Counted from the first letter of the stretch, positions 1 to 9,928 are shown. The stretch: 47,178 nt of DNA from SHYR01 sp034406555 (GCA_034406555.1 DASCRM010000039.1:1-47178), one strand, 5' to 3'. Numbers and translations: made by a program. Notes: a model not told the origin generated them from the sequence alone.

Positions 1-1248
1 TGCAAAAAGGGGCTGCAGGGGTGGCGGAATGCTCTGCGTCTTGGGCCGGATCTCTTCGTGGTGGGCGTGGATGCAGTGCACCACCTCGCGGGGCACCTGG
101 AAGCGGCCGGCAATTTCCGCGCCGATCGCCGCATGCGTGCCCTCGACCTCGCGGTCGACGGCCTTGCCGAGGTCGTGGAGCAGCCCACCGACGCGCGCGA
201 TCTCGACGTCCGCGCTAAGTTCCTCGGCGAGGCTCGCGGCGAGCCATGAGGTCTCCAGCGAGTGCCGCAACTGGTTCTGCCCGTACGAGAAGCGGTAGCG
301 CAGTCGCCCCAGAGTCTTCACGACCTCCGGATGCAGTCCGTTCACGTCCGCGTCCACCATCGCCTCTTCACCGGCCTCGAGGATGCTCTCCTCGACCTCG
401 ATGCGGGCGCTGTCGACAGCCTCCTCGATGCGTGTGGGCTGGATGCGGCCGTCCTGGATTAGCCGTGTGAGCGCGACGCGGGCAACCTCGCGACGCACGG
501 GATCGAACCCGCTGACGGTCACGACCTCCGGGGTGTCATCGATGATCAGGTCGCAGCCGGTCGCGGCCTCGAAGGCGCGGATGTTGCGGCCCTCTCGCCC
601 GATGATGCGCCCCTTGATGTCGTCCGAGGGGATCGGCACGACCGAGACCGACGTCTCCGCGGTGATCTCCGCGGTCATGCGCTGCATCACTGTCGCGAGC
701 ATCTTGCGTGAGCGTGTGTCGGCCTCGGTGCGGGCGGATGTCTCCATCGCACGCACCCGGCGTCCCTGCTCTTCGCGCAGTTCGTTGTCGAGTTCGGCCA
801 GCAGCGAGTCGCGGGCATCGTCGACTGACATGCCGGCGATGCGCTCCAATTCCGTCTGTAGCTGACCGCGTTCGGCCTCGAGTTCGCCGTGCAGGCGGTC
901 GACGCGCTCCTGGCGGTCGCGTACGGACTGCTCGCTGCGCTCCAGCGTCTCGGCGCGGCGCTCGATGCCTTCTTCGCGTTGTTCGATGCGGCGTTCGCTG
1001 CGGGTCACCTCGTGGCGCTGTTCGCGCAACTTATCCTCGGCGCGCTGACGATACTGGAGGGCTTCTTCGTGCCCCTTCAGCTCGATCGAGCGCAGTTCAG
1101 CCTCAGAGTCGGCAATGATGCGTTCGCCATCGCGTTCGGCACGCTGGATCACGTCGTTGGCGAGCACACGTACGGCGAAGTAACCGACGATTGCACCTAT
1201 GACGATTGCCAGAGCGCCCGCGATCGCGCTTACAGCCGCGGTATCCAT
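1..1248 (-). CDS. rny: Ribonuclease Y (3' end outside window)
   Basis: Membrane-anchored endoribonuclease that starts mRNA decay. 416 codons are visible and the C-terminus runs off the left edge; the family is usually a little over 500 residues. The order of parts is typical: one transmembrane helix at about residues 7-28, a long Glu/Arg/Gln-rich coiled coil to about 195, a KH RNA-binding domain near 205-270 (GRIIGREGRNIRAFE), then an HD phosphohydrolase domain with the metal-binding HDLGK at about 358-362. The ATG at 1248 is chosen because the membrane helix follows directly and GAGGC lies just upstream. It sits downstream of recX on the same strand across a 172-base gap, so it may have its own promoter. 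In many bacteria rny follows recA, which fits this order. Confidence 0.95.
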   Translation of the reverse strand, partial: MDTAAVSAIAGALAIVIGAIVGYFAVRVLANDVIQRAERDGERIIADSEAELRSIELKGHEEALQYRQRAEDKLREQRHEVTRSERRIEQREEGIERRAETLERSEQSVRDRQERVDRLHGELEAERGQLQTELERIAGMSVDDARDSLLAELDNELREEQGRRVRAMETSARTEADTRSRKMLATVMQRMTAEITAETSVSVVPIPSDDIKGRIIGREGRNIRAFEAATGCDLIIDDTPEVVTVSGFDPVRREVARVALTRLIQDGRIQPTRIEEAVDSARIEVEESILEAGEEAMVDADVNGLHPEVVKTLGRLRYRFSYGQNQLRHSLETSWLAASLAEELSADVEIARVGGLLHDLGKAVDREVEGTHAAIGAEIAGRFQVPREVVHCIHAHHEEIRPKTQSIPPPLQPLFA

Positions 1249-1291
1249 CTGTGCCTCGATTCGATCGCCCGCGCCTGGGCATTGAATTGAG

Positions 1292-1312
1292 GCTGCGAAA
1301 CAGGCTCGCAGC
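1292..1312 (-). other. Hairpin in the recX-rny spacer
   Basis: A perfect 7-bp inverted repeat (GCTGCGA / TCGCAGC) with a 7-base loop lies between recX and rny. There is no T-run after it on the minus strand, so it is not a standard intrinsic terminator. It would fall in the rny leader RNA if transcription comes from recA-recX. Role unknown. Confidence 0.3.
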
Positions 1313-1420
1313 ACCCGGCGCGTTGGCGGAATAATTGGTCAATACGCGTACGAATCGCGCACGCTGACCCACATCCTAGCACTGCCGCCACGGGAGACGC
1401 AGACGGGCGGGCGATGTGTG

Positions 1421-1924
1421 TTACGCGGAGGTCGCTGCTGAGACCTCGAGTGCGCTGAGCGCGGACTGCATCGCCGACTGCACGGTCGACCAATTGAAGC
1501 CCCTGCGCTGGAGGTATGAGGCGAGCCGGCGGCTGCGCTGCTCCGGTGTCAGACGGCGCAGCGAGGGCATACGCCGCTCAGCGGCGCGGAGAGCGGCGGC
1601 GTGGTCGTCGTGCCCATCGAGCGCCGCGTCCGCCTCCTCTGCGCTCACACCGGCGCGCAGTAGCTCGCGGCGAAGCAGCGAAGCGGACGCCTGCATCGAT
1701 CGCGCACGGCTGGCGTAATCGATCGCCCAGGCTGCGTCATCGACGTAGTCGAGCTCCGTCAGGCGGGTGATGGCGTGCCCGACGTATTGCTCGTCGAAGC
1801 GCTCGGAGAGCCGCTCGCGTAGGTCCGATTCTGTACGCTGCCGGCGCGAGACCAGTTCGAGGCCGCGACGGACGGCTTTGTGCTGCTGCTCGGCCTCCTC
1901 GGTGAAGGTGGATGCGGACGTCAT
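1421..1924 (-). CDS. recX: Regulatory protein RecX
   Basis: RecX binds RecA filaments and modulates their extension and recombinase activity. The 167-residue product is helical and basic, with the repeated three-helix pattern of the family (for example the stretch around LRERLSERF and the C-terminal RRLASYLQRRGFNW). Its ATG directly follows the recA stop codon with no intervening base, so the two are translated from one message and share the SOS-type promoter in front of recA. Placement directly after recA is the classic arrangement and supports the call as much as the sequence does. Confidence 0.9.
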   Translation of the reverse strand: MTSASTFTEEAEQQHKAVRRGLELVSRRQRTESDLRERLSERFDEQYVGHAITRLTELDYVDDAAWAIDYASRARSMQASASLLRRELLRAGVSAEEADAALDGHDDHAAALRAAERRMPSLRRLTPEQRSRRLASYLQRRGFNWSTVQSAMQSALSALEVSAATSA

Positions 1925-3019
1925 CTAGACGTCGATCGGGAGGGTGGCGGCCTCTTCTTCGACCTCTGCCGGGGCCTGCTCACTCTGCTTCTTGTCGTCG
2001 TCGGTCGCTTCGGTCAGGCCCGCGGCGGTGCGCACGAGCGCCTCGATCTCGGCGGAGAGGGCCGGGTTCTCGCGCAGGTGCTGTGTCGAGGGTATGCGGC
2101 CCTGTCCGAGGCGCAGGTCACCGTAGGAGTAGAACGCGCCGGCCTTCTTCACGACCTCGTACTCAACAGCGAGGTCGAGGATGTCGCCTTGCACGTTGAT
2201 GCCGTGCTGGTCGCCGGTGAAGAGGATGTCGAACTCGGCCTGCCGGAACGGCGCTGCGACCTTGTTCTTCACGACCTTGCAGCGCACGCGGTTGCCGATG
2301 AAGTCGGTGCCCTGCTTGAGCGATTCGATGCGGCGGATGTCGATGCGCACAGAGGAGTAGAACTTGAGTGCGCGCCCGCCGGGCGTCACCTCCGGGCTGC
2401 CGAAGATCACGCCGATCTTCTCGCGTAGCTGATTGATGAAGATCAGTGCGGTGTTGGAGCGCGCGACGGCGGCGGTGAGCTTGCGCAGCGCCTGCGACAT
2501 CAGCCGTGCCTGCAGGCCGGGCAGCGAGTCGCCCATGTCACCTTCGATCTCCGCGCGCGGGACGAGTGCGGCGACGGAGTCGATCACGACCGCATCGAGC
2601 GCGCTGGATCGGATCAGCGCCTCGCAAATTTCGAGGGCCTGCTCACCGGTGTCGGGCTGCGAGATCAATAGCTCGTCGACGTCGATGCCACAGGCCGCCG
2701 CGTAGACGGGGTCGAGCGCGTGCTCGACATCGATGTAGGCGGCCATGCCGGTCTTCTGCGCCTGCGCGATGATGTGCTGCGCGAGCGTCGACTTGCCGGC
2801 CGACTCCGGGCCATAGATCTCGGTGATGCGGCCGCGAGGGATGCCGCCGACGCCGAGCGCGATGTCGAGTGAGAGCGCGCCGGTCGGGACCGACGAGACG
2901 TTGAGCGCGGCAGCGTTGTCGCCCAGGCGCATGATCGCGCCTTTGCCGTAGTCCTTCGTGATCTGTTCGAGCGCCTGGTTGAGCTGGTCGGTGCGCTTGG
3001 TCTCGTCGTTCCTGGCCAT
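1925..3019 (-). CDS. recA: Recombinase RecA
   Basis: DNA strand-exchange ATPase and co-protease for LexA self-cleavage. 364 residues, normal for the family. Visible are the Walker A motif GPESAGKST (about 69-77; Ala replaces the more usual Ser), the VIDSVAALVPRAEIEGD Walker B and loop L1 region, the loop L2 neighbourhood NQLREKIGVIFGSPEVTPGG, and an acidic C-terminal tail rich in Glu, Asp and Ala. There is no sign of an intein. It heads the recA-recX pair. The upstream region carries a good promoter with an SOS operator between the hexamers, so DNA-damage induction through LexA is expected. The ATG at 3019 gives the usual short basic N-terminus. Confidence 0.98.
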   Translation of the reverse strand: MARNDETKRTDQLNQALEQITKDYGKGAIMRLGDNAAALNVSSVPTGALSLDIALGVGGIPRGRITEIYGPESAGKSTLAQHIIAQAQKTGMAAYIDVEHALDPVYAAACGIDVDELLISQPDTGEQALEICEALIRSSALDAVVIDSVAALVPRAEIEGDMGDSLPGLQARLMSQALRKLTAAVARSNTALIFINQLREKIGVIFGSPEVTPGGRALKFYSSVRIDIRRIESLKQGTDFIGNRVRCKVVKNKVAAPFRQAEFDILFTGDQHGINVQGDILDLAVEYEVVKKAGAFYSYGDLRLGQGRIPSTQHLRENPALSAEIEALVRTAAGLTEATDDDKKQSEQAPAEVEEEAATLPIDV

Positions 3020-3072
3020 TAGTGTCGCCTCGCTACCCCGCCTGGGATGTGAAGACCTCGTGTACTGAAGGA

Positions 3073-3101
3073 AGAATAGAACACCCGTTCGATAACGTCA
3101 A
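3073..3101 (-). promoter_or_regulatory. recA promoter with an SOS (LexA) box between -35 and -10
   Basis: On the minus strand TTGACG (3096-3101) and TATTCT (3073-3078) are spaced by exactly 17 bases. The spacer contains the perfect palindrome GAAC-ACCC-GTTC (3079-3090), which matches the Gram-positive type LexA consensus GAAC-N4-GTTC. A repressor bound here would block RNA polymerase directly. The -10 ends 53 bases before the recA ATG. Confidence 0.8.
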
Positions 3102-3113
3102 CTACCGTACGAA

Positions 3114-3689
3114 TCAGATTGCAGATGGTCGTTTCGGGCCGCCGAATTGGTCGTAAAACTCCTCCACCGTCATGCCGAAGAGGATGTCGTCGAAGTGCTC
3201 GCCACCCGAAAAGCCGACGCGCCGTCTGCGGCCCTCTTTGACGAATCCGAAGTGGCGATGCAAGGCCAGCGAGGGTCCGTTGAACGCGTTCACGATCGTG
3301 TTCGCCTTCTGGTACCGCAGCTCCTCGAAGTAGTAGCGCATCAGGATCTGGACGGCCTCTGAGACGTAGCCCCGGCGGCGATGCGCGGTGAAGATGCCGA
3401 AGCCGACCTCGAACACGCCGGTGCGGCGGTCGCAGTGGTTCGCGCTCAACGAGCCGACGAGTTCGTCGCCATCGACGCTTTCGATCGCGAGCGTGAGGTC
3501 GTCGCTGTCCTCGGACGGGGTGCGAGTCATCCGCGCCCCGTGAGTCGCCACGGTGAGGGGCCGGTAGCGGCGGTCGTCGAAGAGTTGCGAGTCGTCGGCG
3601 TCGGCGACGCCCTCGCGGCGGAAGACCGGAAGATCGTCCGGCTCGATCGCCCGCAGGCGTACCAGTTCGCCGTGCCACATGTTCGACAT
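3114..3689 (-). CDS. GNAT family N-acetyltransferase (RimJ/RimL type)
   Basis: 191-residue acetyltransferase that would transfer acetyl from acetyl-CoA to an amine; substrate unknown. It starts with the typical LVRLRAIEPDDLP of the RimJ/RimL branch and has the acetyl-CoA binding loop region HRRRGYVSEAVQILMRYYF (about 103-121), followed by NxxSxxLHRHFGFVKEGRRR, the usual end of the fold. It ends 95 bases upstream of recA on the same strand, but recA has its own promoter. Two ATG codons are possible (residues 1 and 4). TACACT at 3700-3705 on the minus strand could be a -10 with a very short leader, but no convincing -35 was seen. Confidence 0.85.
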   Translation of the reverse strand: MSNMWHGELVRLRAIEPDDLPVFRREGVADADDSQLFDDRRYRPLTVATHGARMTRTPSEDSDDLTLAIESVDGDELVGSLSANHCDRRTGVFEVGFGIFTAHRRRGYVSEAVQILMRYYFEELRYQKANTIVNAFNGPSLALHRHFGFVKEGRRRRVGFSGGEHFDDILFGMTVEEFYDQFGGPKRPSAI

Positions 3690-3751
3690 CGTGTGATCGA
3701 GTGTATGCGCCGTACCGTACGAGCGGAGGCTGCGGCAGGGGGAGGGCGTCG

Positions 3752-4029
3752 ATGTCTGAGACCGCGCGCATCGCCGTCCACCTCAACCCTCGCGCCTCGC
3801 GTGACGAGATCGGCGGTTTCGCGCCCGCCGCGGACGGGCAGGGCGAGGTGCTGCGCGTCCGCGTCGCCGAGCCGCCGGTCGTGCGAACACGGCACTGACG
3901 CGGCTGCTCGCCAAACGCCTCGGCGTCGCGCGAGGCGACGCCACCGTCGTCGTCGGCCAGAGCTCACGGCAGAAGGTCGTCGCCGTCGCGGGCCTTAGTC
4001 TCGCGGAGGTGCGAGCGCGGCTGGGGTAG
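3752..4029 (+). pseudogene. yggU: YggU/DUF167 family protein, frame-shifted
   Basis: The first part reads as a DUF167 (YggU) protein: ATG at 3752 after a purine-rich GGGGGAGG site, then RIAVHLNPRASRDEIGGF and VLRVRVAEPPV. At about 3871-3877 the frame is lost and reaches a stop at 3898. The next frame continues the family seamlessly: ANTALTRLLAKRLGV, then VVVGQSSRQKVVAVAG, ending at TAG 4027-4029. Family members usually have a short Asp-Gly-Lys/Arg turn before ANxAL, which is missing here. A 7-base loss between two GGTCG copies would explain both the missing turn and the shift. In other bacteria yggU sits next to yggT; here it faces that block tail to tail. Either a real mutation or an assembly error is possible. 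Confidence 0.75.
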
Positions 4030-4472
4030 GTAGAGCGAGGCTGACGCGGGGGCAGCGGCGTCTTCGGGCGTAATCCAGCGCTCGACGGTCGTGGCCAGAT
4101 GCTCTGCCTGCGACCAGCCGCCTTCGCACTGGACGACGTCGAAGCGGGTGAGCAGCGTGCCGTGGGCAGAGCCCTCCGGACACTTGGGCGGTCCTCCCCG
4201 CCCCTCGGCCGTCGTGCATGCCACGGACTCGACGACGACCTGCGCGGCCAGTGCCTCCGGGCACCGCTCGCAGCGGCCGCGATCACCGCATCAATCGCCG
4301 AGACGTCCGTGAGTGTCCCCGGTGCGTAGTAGACGACCTCAAGCGGGGGCTCTGTCGCGGTTGCAGTGGGTGTCGAGGTCGCACTGGGCGACGCGACTTG
4401 TGCGGGATCGTCGGTGTCTTCGCAGGCGACGAGCAGCGTGGCCACCAGCAGATGAGCCGCGCGCGTCAGCAT
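3964..4472 (-). pseudogene. Lipoprotein of unknown function, frame-shifted
   Basis: The N-terminus is a lipoprotein signal with lipobox LVAC (Cys17), followed by a linker rich in Ser, Thr, Pro and Ala and a domain beginning YYAPGTLTDVSAIDAVIAAA. Around 4260-4266 the frame shifts by one base. The downstream frame gives EALAAQVVVESVACTTAEG, then GGPPKCPEG and further sensible sequence to a stop at 3964. One missing base in a presumed Gly-Asp-Pro-Glu stretch restores a single protein of about 169 residues. Several cysteines in the second half (ACTT, PKCP, VQCE) suggest an exported, possibly disulfide-bonded domain. I do not recognise the function. The last 66 bases overlap the end of yggU on the other strand. 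It lies 14 bases after yggT, in the same direction. Confidence 0.65.
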
Positions 4473-4486
4473 TGAGTGGCCAGCCG

Positions 4487-4738
4487 CTAGCTGCCCCTCC
4501 GGAGTGCCCAGAGGATCCCGGCCAAGAGGACGATGGCGATCATCGGCGAGATATCGACCGCCCCCATTCGCGGGACAATGCGTCGTACTGGCTCGAGGAT
4601 CGGTTCGGTGATCGCGTTCAATGCCCCAACGATCGGGCCGTTGCGGTCGATGGGGAACCAGGTGAGGATCGACCGCGCGAAGATCGCGTAGATCAGCGCC
4701 TGAATGCCGTGTCCGACCAGAGTGACCAGCGAGTCCAT
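4487..4738 (-). CDS. yggT: YggT family membrane protein
   Basis: 83-residue integral membrane protein with two hydrophobic segments (about 5-27 and 62-79) and the family signature between them, INAITEPILEPVRRIVP-like (here ALNAITEPILEPVRRIVPRM). YggT/YlmG proteins are linked to cell division and nucleoid or chloroplast division functions, but the exact role is unsettled. It follows proC by three bases, which implies coupled translation in a yggS-proC-yggT unit. Confidence 0.9.
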   Translation of the reverse strand: MDSLVTLVGHGIQALIYAIFARSILTWFPIDRNGPIVGALNAITEPILEPVRRIVPRMGAVDISPMIAIVLLAGILWALRRGS

Positions 4739-4741
4739 GCG

Positions 4742-5545
4742 CTAATTCTCCCCTAATTCGCGGCCCCGCGCGAAGGCGGCCTCGATTGCTGCGGCGAATT
4801 GCTCCCGCCAGCCCGCCTCCGCGAGCACGTGGAGCGCCGCTTCCGTCGTGCCACCACGGGAGGTGACTGCCTCACGCAACTCGGCCGGCGGGGTGCCCGT
4901 TTCGATCGCGTAGCGGGCTGCGCCGGCGACCGTGGCGAGCACGAGTTGCGTCGCGTCCTCCTCCGCGATTCCCAGCTTCGCCGCAGTCTCGATCATTACC
5001 TCCATCAGCACGTAAATATAGGCCGGGCCGGAGCCGCTGATCGCGGTCACGGCATCGACGCTCACGTCGTCGTGCACCTCGAATGAGGCGGTCGCGACGG
5101 CGTCGATCACAGCGAGCACACGGTCGAGCTGCTCGGCGCTGACGGCGGGAGATCTCAGGTAGGCGACGGCAGCTTCGCCGACGGCGGCGGGGAGGTTCGG
5201 CATCACGCGCACGCAGGTGTCGTGAGCGGTGTGCTGTTGCACGCTGGCGAGGGCGACGCCGGCGGCGATCGACATGACGACCGCGTCTTCCTCAATCTCG
5301 CCCTGTAGCGCCTCGGCGGTCGTCTGGAAGTCCTGTGGCTTCACAGCCAGCAGTACCAGCTCCGCGCCCTCGACGGCGCTCACCGCGTCCTCCGTGACGT
5401 TGACGCCCTGCTGCGCCAGCTCCACGCGCCGCTGCTCGAAGATCTCCGCGACGGTGACCTCTGAGGGTTGCGCGACCTTGGCGCGGAGAATGCCGCGCAT
5501 GAAGGCCTTGCCCATGAAGCCGCCGCCGATGATGCCGATCTTCAT
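4742..5545 (-). CDS. proC: Pyrroline-5-carboxylate reductase
   Basis: Last enzyme of proline synthesis: reduces 1-pyrroline-5-carboxylate with NAD(P)H. 267 residues, normal length. The Rossmann motif GIIGGGFMG is at 4-12, VKPQ near 70, and the family signature SGSGPAYIYVLMEVM lies at about 170-185 followed by the conserved TxxGxAR and SRGGTTEAAL region near the end. It lies between yggS and yggT, a very common arrangement. A purine-rich GGAGG site precedes the ATG. No oddities seen. Confidence 0.97.
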   Translation of the reverse strand: MKIGIIGGGFMGKAFMRGILRAKVAQPSEVTVAEIFEQRRVELAQQGVNVTEDAVSAVEGAELVLLAVKPQDFQTTAEALQGEIEEDAVVMSIAAGVALASVQQHTAHDTCVRVMPNLPAAVGEAAVAYLRSPAVSAEQLDRVLAVIDAVATASFEVHDDVSVDAVTAISGSGPAYIYVLMEVMIETAAKLGIAEEDATQLVLATVAGAARYAIETGTPPAELREAVTSRGGTTEAALHVLAEAGWREQFAAAIEAAFARGRELGEN

Positions 5546-5558
5546 GCTGGGAGCCTCC

Positions 5559-6236
5559 TTACGAGCGCCGGTCGCCGAAGATCGCGCGACCGACCCTGAC
5601 GATGGTCGCGCCCTCCTCGATCGCTACGGCGTAGTCGTCCGTCATGCCCATTGAGAGGCCTGCGAGGCCGTGGCTCTGCGCCAGCTCGCCCAGGCGTTGG
5701 AAGACGGGCCGCACCTGCTCCGGATCGTCGACGCGCGGGGCGATGGTCATCAGCCCCGCCAGTTCCACGTTCGTCGCGTCCGACGCGGCCTGTAGTAGTG
5801 AGGGCAGCGCGTCCGGTGCAATCCCCGCCTTCGACTCCTCGCCGCTGACGTTCACCTCGAGGTAACAGGCCAGCGGGCGCGTAGCGCGGCGCTCGATCTC
5901 CTCGATCAGTCGCTCGGAGTTGACGGAGTGCAGCACCGCGGCATGTGGCAACACCTGTCGCACCTTATTGCGTTGCAGGTGGCCGATGAAGTGCCAGTTC
6001 GGTGTCAGCCTCAGCGCGTCGGCGGCTTCCGCCTTCGGGACGAACTCCTGCGCGCGGTTCTCGCCCAGCTCGGTCAGCCCGGCCTCGACCGCATCGCTGA
6101 CCACCTCGATCGGGTGTGTCTTCGTGACGGCGACGAGAGTGACGTCCGCCGGGTCCCGCCCTGCGCGTTCGCAGGCGGCCGCGATTCGGGCGCGGACGGC
6201 GCTCAAGCGCTCGCTGATGGTCGTCGTGGCGGTCAC
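5559..6236 (-). CDS. yggS: YggS family pyridoxal phosphate-binding protein
   Basis: PLP homeostasis protein of the alanine-racemase-fold family; it binds PLP without a known catalytic activity. The frame is open further upstream to 6500, but that part only mirrors the neighbouring gene, so GTG at 6236 is taken as start. It gives 225 residues and the typical beginning TISERLSAVRARIAAACERAGR. Lys in VAVTKTHP is the PLP-binding residue, and GENRAQEF, WHFIGHLQRNK, HSVNSERLIEEI and the closing MGMTDDYAVAIEEGATIVRVG are family signatures. No Shine-Dalgarno sequence is visible. TACCCT six bases before the GTG resembles the TANNNT of leaderless transcripts. It is followed by proC after 13 bases. Confidence 0.93.
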   Translation of the reverse strand: MTATTTISERLSAVRARIAAACERAGRDPADVTLVAVTKTHPIEVVSDAVEAGLTELGENRAQEFVPKAEAADALRLTPNWHFIGHLQRNKVRQVLPHAAVLHSVNSERLIEEIERRATRPLACYLEVNVSGEESKAGIAPDALPSLLQAASDATNVELAGLMTIAPRVDDPEQVRPVFQRLGELAQSHGLAGLSMGMTDDYAVAIEEGATIVRVGRAIFGDRRS

Positions 6237-6277
6237 GAGTGGAGGGTACGGCGGGGCGAGGGTGGCTCGCCAGCGCG

Positions 6278-6562
6278 TTAGCGGTTCGGCCCGAAGATGT
6301 CTTCTTCGAGTTCCTCCTGGATGCGCCGATCGCGTCGGATCATCCAGTACGCCCCAGCGGCGATCGGGAGCAAGGGCAGTATGGAGAGCAACGGGTTGAC
6401 GGCGATCAGGAAAAACGCGCCGATGATCAGCGACATAGTGCCGACGATCACGAAGAGCGGCGGCAACAGCACGCTGTAGGCGATGCGCGTCAGTAGCCAT
6501 GCCTCGCGGCAGCCGCCGACGTCCGGGCCCAGGTTGTCATTGGGGTCAAAGCTACGCGCCAT
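6278..6562 (-). CDS. Small membrane protein of unknown function
   Basis: 94 residues with two hydrophobic helices (about 24-48 and 51-73) and a charged tail (RRDRRIQEELEEDIFGPNR). The N-terminus is polar and predicted cytoplasmic, giving a hairpin topology with both ends inside. It sits between nrdJ and yggS in the same direction and may be co-transcribed with yggS. I recognise no family; the reading frame is supported by its composition and by the absence of an alternative. Confidence 0.65.
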   Translation of the reverse strand: MARSFDPNDNLGPDVGGCREAWLLTRIAYSVLLPPLFVIVGTMSLIIGAFFLIAVNPLLSILPLLPIAAGAYWMIRRDRRIQEELEEDIFGPNR

Positions 6563-6607
6563 GCCGTGAGTGTAGCGTTCACTTTGCCTGTGCCCGAGTG
6601 ATGCCCA

Positions 6608-8878
<2,271 letters not shown>

Positions 8879-8917
8879 CGAACAGACCTCCGTGGTCGGG
8901 GAGCGGGCTGCGCATGA

Positions 8918-8967
8918 GAACACATGTTCCCAGAGCGAGCAAGCCCCACGGAGCGGGAGTGATCATA
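8918..8967 (-). promoter_or_regulatory. nrdJ upstream region: SOS (LexA) box and -10 candidate
   Basis: The palindrome GAAC-ACAT-GTTC at 8918-8929 is a perfect GAAC-N4-GTTC site 39 bases before the nrdJ start. TATGAT (minus strand, 8962-8967) is a strong -10 candidate further upstream, without a clear -35. The box would then lie in the early transcribed region. A weaker alternative is TTGCTC upstream of the box with the box in the spacer, as at recA. Confidence 0.6.
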
Positions 8968-9051
8968 ACCCGTCTCGTGGCAGTCCCGCAGGCGGACGAG
9001 CACCGACGCGACATCGCAGACGCTTTGCCGGATCACGGCCTAGAGCGAGGT

Positions 9052-9066
9052 GCCCCCTTTGGGGGC
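9052..9066 (-). terminator. GC hairpin at the nrdR stop codon
   Basis: GCCCCC-TTT-GGGGGC forms a 6-bp hairpin that includes the first base of the nrdR stop codon. No T-run follows on the minus strand, so termination would be weak or partial; the hairpin may only separate nrdR from nrdJ. Confidence 0.35.
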
Positions 9067-9674
9067 TAGACGTGGGTGACGGAGCGGGCGCTGCCGATTG
9101 GCGTTGGCACGGGCGACAGATCGTCATCGACCGGCACTTCGCCCTCCGATGGCGGCGCGATGGCGGCACCGGACATCAGTCGTGCGAAGTCGTCATCGAA
9201 GAGCCGTGGCTGATCTGCGGCCGGGAGTGCCGCGTAGGCGAGCTTCGCGAGGTCATCGAGCATGTCATCGACGGACACGAACTGCCGATACCCGGATGCG
9301 AAGCGGATGTAGGCGATCGGGTCGAGGTCGCGGAGGTGGTTGATCGTCATCTCGCCGATCACGCGACTCGGCACCTCGCTGCGGTCGGAAGAGCCGAGGC
9401 GACGCTCGATGTCCTCGACGACCGCATCGACCGCACCCTCAGGCAGGGGCCGCTTGCGGGCGCAGACCTTAATGCTGCCGCGCAGTTTCTCGCGCTGGAA
9501 CTCTTCGCGACGGCCGTCGCGCTTGATCACGGTGATCGCCGCGCTCTGGACGTGCTCGTAGGTGTTGAAGCGGTCGTCGCAGGCACGGCACTGACGTCGG
9601 CGGTGGATGCCGGCCTCAGAGGCGCGTGACTCAACGATTCGTGTGGCGTTCTCGCCGCATGACGGACAGTTCAT
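9066..9674 (-). CDS. nrdR: Transcriptional repressor NrdR
   Basis: Zinc-ribbon and ATP-cone repressor of ribonucleotide reductase genes that senses ATP/dATP. MNCPSCG at the start and CRAC at about 29-32 form the zinc ribbon, with RRRQCRACDDRFNTYE typical. The ATP-cone follows (VIKRDGRREEFQREKLRGSI, about 49-68). The product has 202 residues against roughly 150-160 usual; the extra about 45 residues form an acidic, Pro-rich tail with no recognisable domain. It is transcribed toward nrdJ, its expected target. I did not find a clear NrdR box pair in the spacer before nrdJ. The start has no good Shine-Dalgarno sequence, but MNCPSCG is the conserved N-terminus. Confidence 0.95.
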   Translation of the reverse strand: MNCPSCGENATRIVESRASEAGIHRRRQCRACDDRFNTYEHVQSAAITVIKRDGRREEFQREKLRGSIKVCARKRPLPEGAVDAVVEDIERRLGSSDRSEVPSRVIGEMTINHLRDLDPIAYIRFASGYRQFVSVDDMLDDLAKLAYAALPAADQPRLFDDDFARLMSGAAIAPPSEGEVPVDDDLSPVPTPIGSARSVTHV

Positions 9675-9739
9675 GGTTGTGTTTCGGACCCCGTGGGGAG
9701 GTCTCGTTTGTGGCAGCCACTACATCACGACGGCACGGA

Positions 9740-9763
9740 GGTGGACAACGGCTGTCGTCCACA
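9740..9763. promoter_or_regulatory. Inverted DnaA-box-like pair upstream of nrdR
   Basis: TTGTCCACC on the minus strand (9740-9748) and TCGTCCACA on the plus strand (9755-9763) face each other and form an inverted repeat GTGGAC-N10-GTCCAC. Each matches the DnaA consensus TTATCCACA at 7 of 9 positions. A further 7/9 match, TTGTCCCCA, is at 9777-9785. They lie 66-111 bases before the nrdR start. Confidence 0.4.
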
Positions 9764-9826
9764 GAGTGTTGCGAAGTTGTCCCCAGCGACAGCGAGGGCG
9801 GATCGGGTGAGCTCGCCCCGGCAAGT

Positions 9827-9840
9827 CCGCGGGCCCGCGG
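9827..9840. repeat. 14-bp perfect GC palindrome
   Basis: CCGCGGGCCCGCGG is its own reverse complement. It lies in the middle of the nrdR-ftsZ spacer. Such a site could bind a dimeric protein or be chance in GC-rich DNA. Confidence 0.4.
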
Positions 9841-9919
9841 CATGGAGGTCAGCGCTGCGGTGGGATATCAACGCGTGTCAGGCTACGTCGTAAGGCCGCG
9901 TCAGTTTGTGGGGGCCGAG

Positions 9920-9928
9920 TTATCCACA
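9920..9928 (+). promoter_or_regulatory. Consensus DnaA box
   Basis: TTATCCACA is a perfect match to the bacterial DnaA box. It is the best of the DnaA-like sites in the spacer; CTATTCACA (minus strand, 9954-9962) is another near match 25 bases further on. Confidence 0.5.

Noticed and set aside
8879..9065. Cobalamin riboswitch before the B12-dependent reductase
   Set aside because: The conserved B12-box and core sequences are not recognisable; only a loose hairpin around 8970-9010 was seen.
8879..9065. NrdR box pair before nrdJ
   Set aside because: No pair of AT-rich NrdR-type palindromes at the usual spacing; the palindrome found is the SOS type.
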